Notes: generated by a model from the sequence alone, not told the origin. DNA of 64,000 bases from Actinomycetes bacterium (GCA_021809425.1 JAKBAA010000006.1:1-64000), one strand, 5' to 3'. Positions 1 to 9,147 are shown, counted from the stretch's first letter. Numbers and translations: made by a program.

Positions 1-65
1 CGGCGAGCGACCGGATGGGGCGCATCGGCCGCGTCCAGGCGGCCGAGCCGTCGGCGACGTGGAGG

Positions 66-860
66 TCAGATCCAGCTCGGCGGCACGGGCAGCGCCGCTC
101 GCCCGGCCAGCGAGCCGGCGAGCCGGTGCAGCACGGCCGGCCCGGCCCGCCCGGTCAGCCAGGCCAGCAGGTCGTCCCATCGACCCGTGACAACGCCTTC
201 CGGCTCGCCCCGGCCGAGCCGGAACGCCCCGTGCCGGCCCTCGGCGACGAGGGTGAGCGTCGGGCACGCCTCCCGCCCCGAGAGGGACTCGGCAACCTCG
301 GCGAGGAGCGCCTCGCCGAAGTCGTCCGGGAGCGCCGCAAAGCCCGAGCCGGCGCCGAGGTCGACGGCGTGCACCCACACCTCACGGGCGCGCAGCCAGG
401 GAACGACCGAGGCGGGCACGGTACGACCGAGGGCGGTGCGGATGGTGGCTGCCCACTGGCCGGGCAGGAGCTGCGCGCAGCCGTCCTCGAAGCGCGCCTG
501 CGCCGACCGCAATTGCTCGAGGAGCGCCCCCCAGGGCTGGCACGACCAGGTGGCGATGTCCTCGGCCCGCTGGTCGGCACTGGCATACATCGGCGTCTCC
601 TCACCGGTCGCCGCCCAGTGCAGGAGGTTGCACAGGGCCGCGGCGTTGCAGGCGACGTGCGCAACCACCTCCTTGCGCGACCAGCCGGGCAGCAGGGACG
701 CCAGGGCGGCGTCCTCGGGCGAGAGTGAGGTCGCCGCCCGCTCGAAGCACGCGCCGCCGAGCCTGGCCCACGAGCGCGTCACGGCGAGATCGGGGTGGGC
801 AACCGCCCCCCTGCCGCTCGCAGGGCCCTGCCCGGCCGCTCCCGCCGGCTCGAGCGCCAC
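66..860 (-). CDS. maleylpyruvate isomerase family mycothiol-dependent enzyme (DinB/MDMPI fold)
   Basis: 264 aa. The N-terminal half has the DinB four-helix pattern of the mycothiol-dependent maleylpyruvate isomerase family: LPGWSRKEVVAHVA around residues 57-70 and WLRAREVWVHAVDLG around 155-169. The usual His...Glu-x3-His metal triad is present as His68, Glu160 and His164. Known members use mycothiol, a thiol of Actinobacteria, to isomerise or transfer to small electrophiles; the substrate here cannot be read from sequence. The start is GTG at 860 because AGGGAGG lies 5 nt upstream of it. It is 33 nt downstream of the LLM oxidoreductase gene on the same strand, so the two may share a transcript. 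The family is fairly sure; a role in gentisate breakdown is not implied, since no ring-cleavage gene is nearby. Confidence 0.8.
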   Translation of the reverse strand: MALEPAGAAGQGPASGRGAVAHPDLAVTRSWARLGGACFERAATSLSPEDAALASLLPGWSRKEVVAHVACNAAALCNLLHWAATGEETPMYASADQRAEDIATWSCQPWGALLEQLRSAQARFEDGCAQLLPGQWAATIRTALGRTVPASVVPWLRAREVWVHAVDLGAGSGFAALPDDFGEALLAEVAESLSGREACPTLTLVAEGRHGAFRLGRGEPEGVVTGRWDDLLAWLTGRAGPAVLHRLAGSLAGRAALPVPPSWI

Positions 861-893
861 CCTGGCCTCCCTTCCTTCCCGCCGCCCCGGCGC

Positions 894-2021
894 TCAGCGC
901 AGGCCCGGCATGACCTGCTCGGTGAACAGCGAGAGCGTCCGCTCGAACTCGCCGTGGCTGACGCTTCCGAATTGCAGGACCCCGACGAGGGTCCCGAAGC
1001 CGAGCTCGTCACGGAGGCGGGCGAGCGCCTCGCCCACGCTCGCCGGCGAGCCCGCGAGCACGTAGCCCCGCTCCATGAGGTCGTCCGGATCCAGCCGTCC
1101 GCTGCCGAGGCCACGGCGCGAGGACCGCACCCTCGCCGCCGACGCCTCGGTGAGGTAGCCGGCGGGGAAGAGCATGTCGGGGGGCATTCGCAGCAGGGTG
1201 TTGAACAGGTAGTCGACGTGCGGTCGCGCCCCGGCACGGGCCGCCTCGTCGGTCTCGGCGAGGTAGATCGGGACCGACCAGCCGAGCTGCTCGGGGTCGG
1301 CGGCATAGCCGTGCCGCTCGGTCGCCTCCTTGAACGAGGCGAAGATGCGCCGGAGCGACTCGAGGTCGGTGAAGGTCTGCAGGTAGGTGTAGCGGCGCTC
1401 GGCGGCCCACTCGATCGTCTCGCCGCTGCCCTGCGACGGGCTCCAGATCGGCGGGTGGGGCTGCTGGATCGGCCGGGGCCAGGGGTTGACGTAACGGAGC
1501 TTGTAGTGCTCCCCATACCACTCGAAGGGTCCCGGCTCGGTCCAGGCCCGCACGATCAGGTCGTGGGCCTCGTGGAACCGGTCCCGGGACGAGGCCGGGT
1601 CGAGGGCGAAGGTGTGGTACTCCGAGCCGATCCCCCGCACGAACCCGCTGACGATCCGGCCGTTCGAGAGCACGTCGAGCATGGCGACCTCCTCGGCGAC
1701 CCGCAACGGGTGATCGCGCAGCGCGATGGCGTTGCCGAGGAGGGCGATCGTGCCCCGCGTGCGCCCGATGAGGGTGGCGGCGACCAGGTTCGGCGCGGGC
1801 ATGAGCCCGTAGGCGGTCTGGTGGTGCTCGTTGACGCAGACCCCGTCGAAGCCGGCCTGGTCGTAGGCGACCAGCTCGGACAGGTAGCGCTCGTAGAGCT
1901 CCCGTCCCCGGACGGGGTCGTACTCCTTGTTGCTGAGGGTCACCCACGACGCCGCCCCGCTGTCGCGGTGGGCCTCGTCGAGGTAGGGCCAGGGCATGAG
2001 ATGGAACCCGTAGAAGCGCAT
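894..2021 (-). CDS. LLM class flavin-dependent oxidoreductase (luciferase-like monooxygenase)
   Basis: 375 aa, a normal length for bacterial luciferase-like (F420- or FMN-dependent) monooxygenases. The N-terminus RFYGFHLMPWPYLDE, the segment GVCVNEHHQTAYGLMPAPN near residues 57-75 and the GFVRGIGSEY segment are typical of the alkanesulfonate monooxygenase/luciferase-like TIM barrel. It probably oxidises a small organic substrate with reduced flavin and oxygen in the cytoplasm; the substrate is unknown. The ATG at 2019-2021 overlaps the TGA of the upstream alpha/beta hydrolase by one base (TGATG), so the two proteins are probably translated together and may act in one pathway. FMN or F420 use cannot be decided from sequence alone. 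Confidence 0.88.
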   Translation of the reverse strand: MRFYGFHLMPWPYLDEAHRDSGAASWVTLSNKEYDPVRGRELYERYLSELVAYDQAGFDGVCVNEHHQTAYGLMPAPNLVAATLIGRTRGTIALLGNAIALRDHPLRVAEEVAMLDVLSNGRIVSGFVRGIGSEYHTFALDPASSRDRFHEAHDLIVRAWTEPGPFEWYGEHYKLRYVNPWPRPIQQPHPPIWSPSQGSGETIEWAAERRYTYLQTFTDLESLRRIFASFKEATERHGYAADPEQLGWSVPIYLAETDEAARAGARPHVDYLFNTLLRMPPDMLFPAGYLTEASAARVRSSRRGLGSGRLDPDDLMERGYVLAGSPASVGEALARLRDELGFGTLVGVLQFGSVSHGEFERTLSLFTEQVMPGLR

Positions 2022-2824
2022 CACGCCACGCCCCACGTGCGCGCCGCCAGGAAGGGGGCGATCTCGGCGCGGACCGCCTCGGGAGCCTCGAGGTGGGGCA
2101 GGTGGCCGGTGCCGGCGATCGTGACGGTCCGGGCCTTCCCGATCCCCCCGGCGTACCGCTCGGCGGTCCGGCTCGACACCACCCGGTCGTCGGCGCCCCA
2201 GACCACCAGGGTCGGTGCCGCGATCCGGTGGAGCCGGTGACCGAGGCCGGGGTCGTGCAGGTACGGGTTCCAGCCGAGGTGGGCCATGGCCGCCCGGTTC
2301 CGGAGGTAGCGGGCGTGCAGCTCGAGGTCGCCGGCGAGGCGCTCGGCGGCGAGGACCGCCTGCTCCACGGCGGAGGGCGTGTGGTACAGGGCCGTCGCCG
2401 CCTGGACCGGGTCGAGGAGGAAGAGGTCCGTCTCGTGGCCGCCCGGCGGCCGGAGACCGAGGGCCCCCACGAGCGCGAGCCGCTCGACTCGGCCGGGCTC
2501 GATCGTGGCGAGATCGGCCGCCAACCAGCCGCCGAGCCCAGCGCCCACCACGCTCGCCCGCTCGAGCGCCAGGGCGTCCATCACGTCGAGCATGAAGAAG
2601 GCCAGGTCGTGCACGCTCGAGCAGCCCGGGCGCTCGGCGCTCCCGTTGAAGCCTGCCAGGTCCGGGCGGACGACGGCGAAGCTGGCCGAGAGCCCCTCGA
2701 GCACGGCCGGCCACTCGCCGAGATCCTCCTCGTCGTGCAAGTACAGCAGTGGCGAGCCCTCGCCATCTGCGAGAACGCGGACGGCGCTGCCGCGCACGTC
2801 GACGACCTGCTCGGTGACGGGCAA
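2021..2824 (-). CDS. alpha/beta hydrolase-fold protein lacking the serine nucleophile
   Basis: 267 aa with a complete alpha/beta hydrolase outline: an oxyanion-loop region near residue 30 (LYLHDEED in place of HG), a nucleophile-elbow position at 94-98, the acid region WGADDRVV at 209-216 and the C-terminal histidine in GTGHLPHLE (His241). The elbow reads G-A-G-L-G: the nucleophile serine of the canonical G-x-S-x-G is glycine 96. The protein is therefore either a non-hydrolytic member of the fold or one that uses other chemistry (inference). The start is TTG at 2824, about 6 nt after a GGAAGGGGGAG ribosome-binding site. Its stop codon overlaps the ATG of the LLM oxidoreductase, which argues for a shared pathway. 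Confidence 0.85.
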   Translation of the reverse strand: MPVTEQVVDVRGSAVRVLADGEGSPLLYLHDEEDLGEWPAVLEGLSASFAVVRPDLAGFNGSAERPGCSSVHDLAFFMLDVMDALALERASVVGAGLGGWLAADLATIEPGRVERLALVGALGLRPPGGHETDLFLLDPVQAATALYHTPSAVEQAVLAAERLAGDLELHARYLRNRAAMAHLGWNPYLHDPGLGHRLHRIAAPTLVVWGADDRVVSSRTAERYAGGIGKARTVTIAGTGHLPHLEAPEAVRAEIAPFLAARTWGVA

Positions 2825-3019
2825 CAGCCGCTCCCCCTTCCGGCGTCAGCCTCCGCTTGGCCTTCCACTGGCGAGACGTGCCGCCAGGTGGACCGAGCCG
2901 ATGATAGGCGAGCCGGAGCGCGACAAGCGCCTTAAGAATGGGCAGGCTGCCCGATGCGGGAGCGGCCGCCACCTCCGTACGTTCGCACTAGCGCTGCACG
3001 CGGGCGAAAGGGGCAGGTG

Positions 3020-3502
3020 ATGGATTGGAGCAAGCTCACCAAGCTCGACTACTGGGCGGCTGGCCTGGCGCTCGCGCTGGCGGTCGACCTGTTGGCCTTG
3101 CCCTGGGTCGACGTGTCGGTCGGGCCCTACTCGTACTCGAGCGCCGGCACCGGCAGCCCGGACGGCTTCCTCGGCGTGCTGGCACTTCTCGTGGCCCTCG
3201 CCGTCGCGGCCGACGTGGTGCTGGCGCGCCTGGCGCCGTCGGTGCGGGTGGCCGCGCTCGAGGCGTTCGGGCGCGGGCGCGCCCGGCTCCTTGCCGCAAC
3301 CGGTGCGGCCGCGCTCGTCGTGCTGAAGCTACTCCTCCACCCGCACCCGAGCTACCTCGGCGCCGGCTGCTGGACGGCGCTCGTGCTCGCCGCCGGCCTC
3401 GTCGTCACGACCGCCCGCCTGCGGGTGCCGTCCGAGACGGTCGGTGCGCGTGGTGCGGGTGCCGGGACGACCACCCCGCGGGCTCCCGGCACGGGTGCCT
3501 GA
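3020..3502 (+). CDS. small integral membrane protein of unknown function
   Basis: 160 aa. I recognise no family. It has about four hydrophobic stretches, near residues 13-32, 53-75, 88-105 and 115-135, and a Gly/Ala/Pro/Thr-rich tail. A charged N-terminus (MDWSKLTKLDYW) precedes the first span, as in many small actinobacterial membrane proteins. ATG at 3020 is chosen over upstream in-frame starts because a purine-rich AAAGGGGCAGG runs just in front of it. It is transcribed away from the TTG-started hydrolase gene at 2824; the roughly 195-nt gap should hold both promoters, but no clear -35/-10 pair stands out. Confidence 0.65.
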   Translation: MDWSKLTKLDYWAAGLALALAVDLLALPWVDVSVGPYSYSSAGTGSPDGFLGVLALLVALAVAADVVLARLAPSVRVAALEAFGRGRARLLAATGAAALVVLKLLLHPHPSYLGAGCWTALVLAAGLVVTTARLRVPSETVGARGAGAGTTTPRAPGTGA

Positions 3503-3673
3503 ACGCCGGTGGCCGCCGAGCGCCCGGGCCCCGGCCGCCCGCGGCACAACGTCGAGAGGATCGCCGAGGCGGCTGGACAGGCGGGGACCCGAACGAGGAC
3601 CGCGGTCGTCGACAGGTCGGGTCGGCTCGGGCCACGGCGCCACGAGGGTGGGTCGTCGATCGAGGAGGTAGCG

Positions 3674-4225
3674 ATGGATCACGAGGTCGGCAAGCGTTTC
3701 GTCCGTACCTGCGCCCTGGGCGTGGTCGCAGCGACGGGTCTCGTCGCCTCGGCTGCCGCGGCGCCGCTCGCGGGGGCCATGCAGACGCCGATGCGCCAGC
3801 CCAGCTGCTCCTGGCCGGTCTCGAGCGGGCAGATCGACGCGACCCTCGGCGTGCACGTGACGAGCTCGGGCAAGGGCATGCAGTTCGCCGAGCCCGTGCC
3901 CACCGGCACCGTCCGCTGGACCATGTGCGTCTACTACGCCGACGGCGGCACCAAGGCCGGCGCGGCCGGCGACGTCTTCCTCGAGTACTTCGGCGGGGTG
4001 GGGACCCACCAGATGTTCATGTTCCTCGAGAGCGGGTTCACCCAGTCGAAGCACATCCAGCACGTGACGACGGTGCACGGGATGGGCTCCGAGGCGTTCT
4101 ACGCGATCGCCTCGCACCAGACGTATCTGATGGTGCACGTGGGCGCAACCATGTTCATCGTGGTCGCAGCGCGCCCACCGGCGAAGGTGCTCGGTCTCGG
4201 CCGGATCGTCGCCCGAGCGCTGTAG
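3674..4225 (+). CDS. secreted or periplasmic protein of unknown function
   Basis: 183 aa with a Sec-type signal peptide: the basic start MDHEVGKRF, a hydrophobic core around residues 13-28 (GVVAATGLVASAAAA) and a likely cleavage near Ala31-Ala35. The mature part starts with a proline-rich stretch holding CSWPVSSGQIDATLG and later MCVYYADGG, so two cysteines could form a disulfide outside the membrane. No enzyme motif is visible; the layout resembles small DUF3558-like actinobacterial exported proteins, but I cannot assign it. GAGGAGG at 3662-3668 lies 5 nt before the ATG and fixes the start. The 171-nt gap from the preceding gene holds nothing else I can identify. Confidence 0.75.
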   Translation: MDHEVGKRFVRTCALGVVAATGLVASAAAAPLAGAMQTPMRQPSCSWPVSSGQIDATLGVHVTSSGKGMQFAEPVPTGTVRWTMCVYYADGGTKAGAAGDVFLEYFGGVGTHQMFMFLESGFTQSKHIQHVTTVHGMGSEAFYAIASHQTYLMVHVGATMFIVVAARPPAKVLGLGRIVARAL

Positions 4226-4231
4226 GGCGGG

Positions 4232-4253
4232 CCCGCGTCCTGTGGACCGCGGG
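4232..4253 (+). terminator. GC-rich hairpin after the secreted-protein gene
   Basis: A stem of CCCGCG/TCC with GGA/CGCGGG (one bulged C) and a TGT loop begins 6 nt after the TAG stop of the secreted-protein gene. There is no U-tract, as is common for actinobacterial terminators. It is a plausible transcription end; the strength is a guess. Confidence 0.5.
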
Positions 4254-4569
4254 ACTCGCCGAGGGTGCGTCCCCGAGGCACCTGTGAAGCATCTATGACG
4301 ACGTGGTGAGGAGTCGGTGATGGCCGCGCCGTGCCCGCTTCGCAGGGGTGCCGGCGTCTTACACTCCGCGCGCGAGGAGTGCACCGATCCGTCATCCATC
4401 ATGGGTCATCCGCCGTCCGTCGTCCGCCATCCGTCACCGGTCAGGCGGCCGAGCGGTGGTGGGTGGGCCGGGCACAAGGGGGGGCGATGACCGCCACGAC
4501 GGCGTTGGCGAGGGTGGCCCGCATCGTGCCGCTCGTGCCGTCGCCGTCCTCCCACCGCGGCGGGAGCTG
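4254..4569. other. non-coding stretch with short CATCCGTC-like repeats
   Basis: No convincing gene. Positions about 4389-4440 form a degenerate array of CATCC and CCGTC words (for example CATCCGTC near 4429), a simple-sequence feature rather than a spaced repeat array. The stretch must also hold the promoter of the large BNR protein starting at 4570; GGGAG at 4562-4566 is its likely ribosome-binding site. Confidence 0.4.
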
Positions 4570-6981
4570 ATGGGCCCCGTCGTGGCGCACCACCGGGTCG
4601 GGCGGCGGGCGCGGCGGGCGCGCCGGGCGCGTGGCCGTGTGGCTGGGCTCGCTGGCGCGCTCGCCATCGCCGTCGTCGTGCTCGTCCTCGTCGTGCTCGC
4701 CCTCGCCGGCCCGGCCGCCGTGGCGAGCCCGCGACCGGCGCGTGCCACCGGGGAGGCGCCCTCGCTCGGGCCGGCAGCGCGCGGCCTGATCGCCTTCCGG
4801 GACGCCGCCGGGATCGGGGTGCTCGACCCGGTGACGGGGCGGCAGCGCCTCCTGCTCGCCGTGCCGAGCGCCTGCACGGCCACCGCTGGGCTCGGGGGCG
4901 TCCCCGCCGTCGATCTGGCGGGCCCCGTCTGGGCACCTTCGACCGGCGCGGGGGCGCGCCTGTTGTTCTGGCTGACCGACTGGCAGTACCACGCCAGCCC
5001 CGGTTGCGACCTTCCGCTCCCGCCGAGCTTCGTGCGCGTGGGTGCACCGATCCTCGTGGAGGCGGACCCCTTCACGGGCACGCTCGCCGCCGTCGCCGCC
5101 GCACCCACGGGGCTTCCCTGCCAACCCGGCGCCGACGTCGCCGCCGTGCCCGGTGCGATCGCCTTCACCGACGGGGGGTGCGACGAGCCCACCGTCGAGG
5201 CCCTCGCGCTCCCCCTGCGCCCGGGCGCGCAGCCCGTGACCGCGGTGCTGCCGCCCGACCGGGCGGCGTCCTGCGGGTGCCAGACGGTCGACGCCCTCCT
5301 CGGGCCGGGCCCCGCAGGCCGGCTCCTCTACAAGCAGGTGCACGTCGGGTCGCCGGGCGCGCCGCCGCCGTCGCTCGGGTGGTGGAGCCCGACCGGGCGG
5401 GTCGCCGGGCTCCTCACGCCGGCGCCACCCCGCGTGCTGTGGAGCCACCTCGCCGATTCGGCCGCCTCCCCGAGCGGCCGCCTCGAGGCCTTTGCCGCCG
5501 GTGCCGCCGGTGCCGGCGTGCTCGACCTGGCCACCGGGGCGTGGGCGCCGATGCCGCTGCCGGCGTGTGGGCGTCACTGCGGCGGCGCCGTCGCCGTGTC
5601 GTTCTCGCCGGGCGGCGGCCGGCTGGCGGTGGCCTCGAGCGGCGACCTCGTCGTCGACCCGGCGACGGGCAAGGGCTCCCCCGCGGTCCTCCTCGGAGGG
5701 GCGGGGGTGGCGGACGCCAGCTGGTCGGGGCCCATTGGCGTCTCGCTCGCCACGACGCCCCCCGTGCCGCTGGCGCGGGCGCTCGGGTCGCTGTTCGCGT
5801 CGTTCGCCAAGTGGTGGGGATCGGGGCTCACGGCGACGTGGCGCGTGGACCCGGCGGCGATGGCCGCCCCCGCCGTCTCGGTCGTCTCGCTCCCCGGTCC
5901 GGCGAGCGCCCTCGTCATGGTCTCCGAGGACGTCGCCCTCGCTGCCGGCGGGGGGAAGACGTGGCGCAGCACCGACGGCGGCCGGACGTGGGCCACGGTG
6001 ACCGCCCACTGCGCCCAGCTCCCGATGGCCGGCTCGGACGTCCCCCCGTGCGACATCGCGCGGATGGCCGCCTTGCCGGGAGGGGTGGTGCTGGCGGCCG
6101 GTGGACCGGCGTTCGGACCAGCCGGCGGGTCGACGGGCATCTGGCGCTCGACGGACACCGGGCTGCGATGGCAGCGCCAGCCGTTCAAGGGAAGCGTCAT
6201 CGAGGGAGGGCCGTGGGCGGCCGGATCGACGGCCTACCTGCTCACCGCGGCCGCCCTGCCGAACGGCCAGCCTGTCCCCACCGCTGCCAGCCTGTCCCTG
6301 CTCGCCTCCACCGACGCGGGCCGGACCTGGCGCACGGTCCTCGCCGTCCCGCGGCGCGACCCCTCGAAGGGTGCGACGGCCGCGCGGTTCGACCGCTTCT
6401 TCGTCCTCGGCCCGGGGCGCTTCGCCGAGCTGTACGAGGCTGGCGACTGCTCGCTGCCCACCGACCTGCGGCTGAGCACCGACGGCGGGCGGACGTGGCT
6501 GCACGCGTCGCCGCCCGTCCCCCTCGAGCCCGCCGCCCTCCTCGAGACGCTCCCGGGGCGCCTCGTGCTCGGCAGTCGCTTCTGCAGCGCGGCGGCCCCT
6601 TCCTATGGGGAAGGGATCTTCACCCACCCCGCCGGCGCTCCCGGGTCCTGGTCCCCGGCCCGGCTGCCCCCCCCGTACCTCGACCGCTACGGGCTCGGGC
6701 CGGGCAGCCGCTTTCCTGCCTCGGCGCCGGGCGTCGACCCGCTGTCGGTGGCGGCGATCGCCTTCCCGAACGGGGCCGACGGCATCGCCGTCGGCTCCGC
6801 CGTGACGACGAGCACGGACCGCTACGGCGACCCGCAGGCCGATCCGACGGTGACGGCGAGCGAGAGCCTCGTCCTCGTGAGCCACGACGGCGGGACCACC
6901 TGGTCGGACGAGTCGTTGCCGGGTAGCGGGCTCGAGCTGCTCGCCTGCGCGGGCCCGGGACACTGCCTGGCCGCGGGGTAG
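4570..6981 (+). CDS. membrane-anchored or secreted BNR/Asp-box repeat protein
   Basis: 803 aa. After a basic N-terminus (about residues 8-22) comes one long hydrophobic segment (about 25-50), so the rest is probably outside the membrane. The body carries Asp-box/BNR motifs of the S-x-D-x-G-x-T-W type: STDGGRTW near residue 467, STDTGLRW near 527, STDAGRTW near 582, STDGGRTW near 636 and SHDGGTTW near 773. Such repeats form beta-propellers in sialidases, sortilin-like Vps10 domains and photosynthesis-assembly factors. No sialidase catalytic Arg/Tyr/Glu set could be placed, so a binding or structural role is more likely than a glycosidase. ATG at 4570 is chosen because the earlier in-frame codons encode low-complexity sequence and GGGAG sits just upstream. 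It ends 9 nt from the convergent gene at 6991, which encodes a similar protein. Confidence 0.75.
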   Translation: MGPVVAHHRVGRRARRARRARGRVAGLAGALAIAVVVLVLVVLALAGPAAVASPRPARATGEAPSLGPAARGLIAFRDAAGIGVLDPVTGRQRLLLAVPSACTATAGLGGVPAVDLAGPVWAPSTGAGARLLFWLTDWQYHASPGCDLPLPPSFVRVGAPILVEADPFTGTLAAVAAAPTGLPCQPGADVAAVPGAIAFTDGGCDEPTVEALALPLRPGAQPVTAVLPPDRAASCGCQTVDALLGPGPAGRLLYKQVHVGSPGAPPPSLGWWSPTGRVAGLLTPAPPRVLWSHLADSAASPSGRLEAFAAGAAGAGVLDLATGAWAPMPLPACGRHCGGAVAVSFSPGGGRLAVASSGDLVVDPATGKGSPAVLLGGAGVADASWSGPIGVSLATTPPVPLARALGSLFASFAKWWGSGLTATWRVDPAAMAAPAVSVVSLPGPASALVMVSEDVALAAGGGKTWRSTDGGRTWATVTAHCAQLPMAGSDVPPCDIARMAALPGGVVLAAGGPAFGPAGGSTGIWRSTDTGLRWQRQPFKGSVIEGGPWAAGSTAYLLTAAALPNGQPVPTAASLSLLASTDAGRTWRTVLAVPRRDPSKGATAARFDRFFVLGPGRFAELYEAGDCSLPTDLRLSTDGGRTWLHASPPVPLEPAALLETLPGRLVLGSRFCSAAAPSYGEGIFTHPAGAPGSWSPARLPPPYLDRYGLGPGSRFPASAPGVDPLSVAAIAFPNGADGIAVGSAVTTSTDRYGDPQADPTVTASESLVLVSHDGGTTWSDESLPGSGLELLACAGPGHCLAAG

Positions 6982-6990
6982 CGGCGCTTC

Positions 6991-8892
6991 CTACGGGGAC
7001 GCGACGACGGGGGGGCAGGCGGGCTCGGTGACCTCGACCTTGGTCGCGACGCCCCCCGCCGCGGCCGTGGCCAGGCACGGCCCGAGGCTCACGGTGCTCG
7101 CCAAGGCGCCGCCGGGCGAGAGCCGGTAGAGGGCGCGGGCTCGGTAGGGCGTGGCACAGGCGTTGCAGGCGTCGTTGAGCGGGAGCTGGAGCCACAGCTC
7201 CTCGGTGCCGTTCGGAAGCGACCGGGCCGCCTCGAGGTCGGGGGGATAGAACACGAAGAGCGGGTTGAAGCCCGGGCGGTAGCCTCCGGCCAGGCGGTAG
7301 GCGCGCTGGAGGGTCGCGTAGGCGGGGGTCGTGAGCGACGGCAACGGCGGGCGTAGGTCGGAGGGCCGGCCGTTGAGGAGGATCCAGCCGAAGCAGCCGC
7401 AGTCCATCGGGAACTCCGAGAGGGTGTAGCCGATGTCGACCCTACCGGTGTCGAGGAAGCGGATCAGGTAGGTGCGGGTGGCCTCGAAGAAGGCGACGGC
7501 GGCGGCGGAGGCTCCGTGGGCGGCCATGTAGCGGGCCACGCAGGCCTGGACCGCGGCCGCCGAGGCCGTCGCCGCGAAGCACAGCTGGGAGACCGCGACC
7601 TGGCCGCCCCTCGTCGCGTCCGGCCACACGGCGCTCGGACCGGTGCGCCCGCCGGCGGACGGGGCGGCCGACGTGGTGATCGGGACCACCGACCACGTGC
7701 GGCCGCCGTCGTGGGTCATGAGGAGCCGGTCGGGCGACGGACCCGTCGTCGGGCGCCCGTCGACGACGACGCCCACCGAGGGGCTGACGAAGGAGAGCCC
7801 CGACAGCCCGGCACCGCCGTCGTCGAGGGTCGTGACCGCCCAGTGCCGCCCGGCGTCGGCGGAGCGGTCGAGGAACCCCGCACCCGAGCTGGCAGCGAGC
7901 ACGAGCAGTGAGGGGCTCGGTGCCGCGAACGCCTGGGTAAGCCCTTCGAGCGGGGCGGTGCCGACGGGACGGGTGGAGATCCCGCCGTCGGTCGACTCGA
8001 GCACCTGCTTCTCCTCCTGGCCGGCACCGGGGTTCCCTGCGCACAGCTCGAAGAGGGTGGAGCCCCCCGGGGAGGCCAGCTCGGCGAGGTCGATCGCCCA
8101 GGACGGCCGATAGCAGGGGTCGGGCATCCGACTCCACGACGTGCCCGCATCGGTGGTGCGCCAGATCGTCACCGCGGCGAGCGGACGCCGCGGCCACATC
8201 GCCACCCAGCCGGTTGCTCCGCCGAAGAGGAGCCGGGCGTCGGAGAAGCCGCCGATGCCGGTCACGACCTGCCAGGTGCTCGTGCCGACCCGGGCGCGCT
8301 CGAGGCGGAGGGAGGGCGCAAGGCAGCCGGGGTTCATCGACCAGCAGCTGGCGACGACGGCCCAGGCGGTGCCGGCGTCCACGGCGACGTCCAGCACCGG
8401 CCCCCCCGGGTGCAATGCCTGCCAGTGGCCCGGGCCGGCGGTGGTGGCCCACAGCCCGGGCCCGTAGGCGTAGTCGCTCGCCCTGGTGAACAGGACCGTG
8501 CCGACGGCGTCCGCCGGGACGGCGGACGTCCCGGTGGGTGGGCTGGCGACGGGCGCCGGCGGGGCCGGCTCGCTGGTCCAGCTCCTTCCGCCGTCGGACG
8601 TGGCGGCAAGGGCGGCACAGGTCCCCGTCGCGCACGGCGTCGCGCCGAGCACGAGTCCCTCGGTGGCCGACACGAAGCTCGCCGACAGTGGCGCGAAGCG
8701 CGCCGAGGCGCCCTGTGCCGGCCCGGCAGGCGATGCCGAGCCCCCCGACGCCCCGGCTGCGGGAAGGCGGACGACGACAAGGGCTGCGACGAGAAGCAGG
8801 GCTGCGACGACGGCGGGGCCTGCAGCGCCGACGGGGGCTGCAGCGCCGAGGCGCCCCCTCACGGCTCGGCCCCGTGCGCACCCGGTGCTCAT
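6991..8892 (-). CDS. membrane-anchored or secreted BNR/Asp-box repeat protein
   Basis: 633 aa. The N-terminus is basic, followed by a hydrophobic segment (AGPAVVAALLLVAALVVV) near residues 20-37 and then an Ala/Gly/Ser/Pro linker, so the bulk should be exported. Asp-box motifs are visible as ATSDGGRSW, RTTDAGTSW, ESTDGG and MTHDGGRTW, spread over the first two thirds; the C-terminal third has several cysteines (including GCFGW and NACNACATPY). It is a second beta-propeller-like exported protein facing the one at 4570-6981, possibly an old inverted duplication or a functional pair. ATG at 8892 is preferred because AAGGGGG lies 7 nt upstream; the longer upstream frame is Arg-rich and looks non-coding. 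Confidence 0.72.
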   Translation of the reverse strand: MSTGCARGRAVRGRLGAAAPVGAAGPAVVAALLLVAALVVVRLPAAGASGGSASPAGPAQGASARFAPLSASFVSATEGLVLGATPCATGTCAALAATSDGGRSWTSEPAPPAPVASPPTGTSAVPADAVGTVLFTRASDYAYGPGLWATTAGPGHWQALHPGGPVLDVAVDAGTAWAVVASCWSMNPGCLAPSLRLERARVGTSTWQVVTGIGGFSDARLLFGGATGWVAMWPRRPLAAVTIWRTTDAGTSWSRMPDPCYRPSWAIDLAELASPGGSTLFELCAGNPGAGQEEKQVLESTDGGISTRPVGTAPLEGLTQAFAAPSPSLLVLAASSGAGFLDRSADAGRHWAVTTLDDGGAGLSGLSFVSPSVGVVVDGRPTTGPSPDRLLMTHDGGRTWSVVPITTSAAPSAGGRTGPSAVWPDATRGGQVAVSQLCFAATASAAAVQACVARYMAAHGASAAAVAFFEATRTYLIRFLDTGRVDIGYTLSEFPMDCGCFGWILLNGRPSDLRPPLPSLTTPAYATLQRAYRLAGGYRPGFNPLFVFYPPDLEAARSLPNGTEELWLQLPLNDACNACATPYRARALYRLSPGGALASTVSLGPCLATAAAGGVATKVEVTEPACPPVVASP

Positions 8893-9147
8893 GTCGCTGC
8901 CCCCTTGCGCAAACACGGCATTGACCGATCTCACGATACCCGTTCGACGACACGGTGGCGCATCTGCTCGTCGCCGGCACCCTGGAGCTGCGACGCACGG
9001 AGATCTTGCACTTGTGGAGCGCCGAGGCCGCCGCCGCACCCGCACGCGCCGCGAGGCGGGTGATCGCGGACAGCGACGCACTCGCCCGGCGCCTCGATCA
9101 GGCGGCACGCAATCGTCGAGCTCCTGCGGCGTCGCCGTTGCGTGCTG
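8893..9147. other. intergenic region with the promoter of the minus-strand BNR gene
   Basis: 255 nt without a convincing gene. Read on the minus strand, TATCGT near 8935-8940 could be the -10 of the gene starting at 8892. Nothing else is visible. Confidence 0.3.

Noticed and set aside
1-65. Partial gene at the left edge
   Set aside because: No reading frame in the first 65 nt shows recognisable protein sequence; the minus-strand isomerase gene ends at 66.
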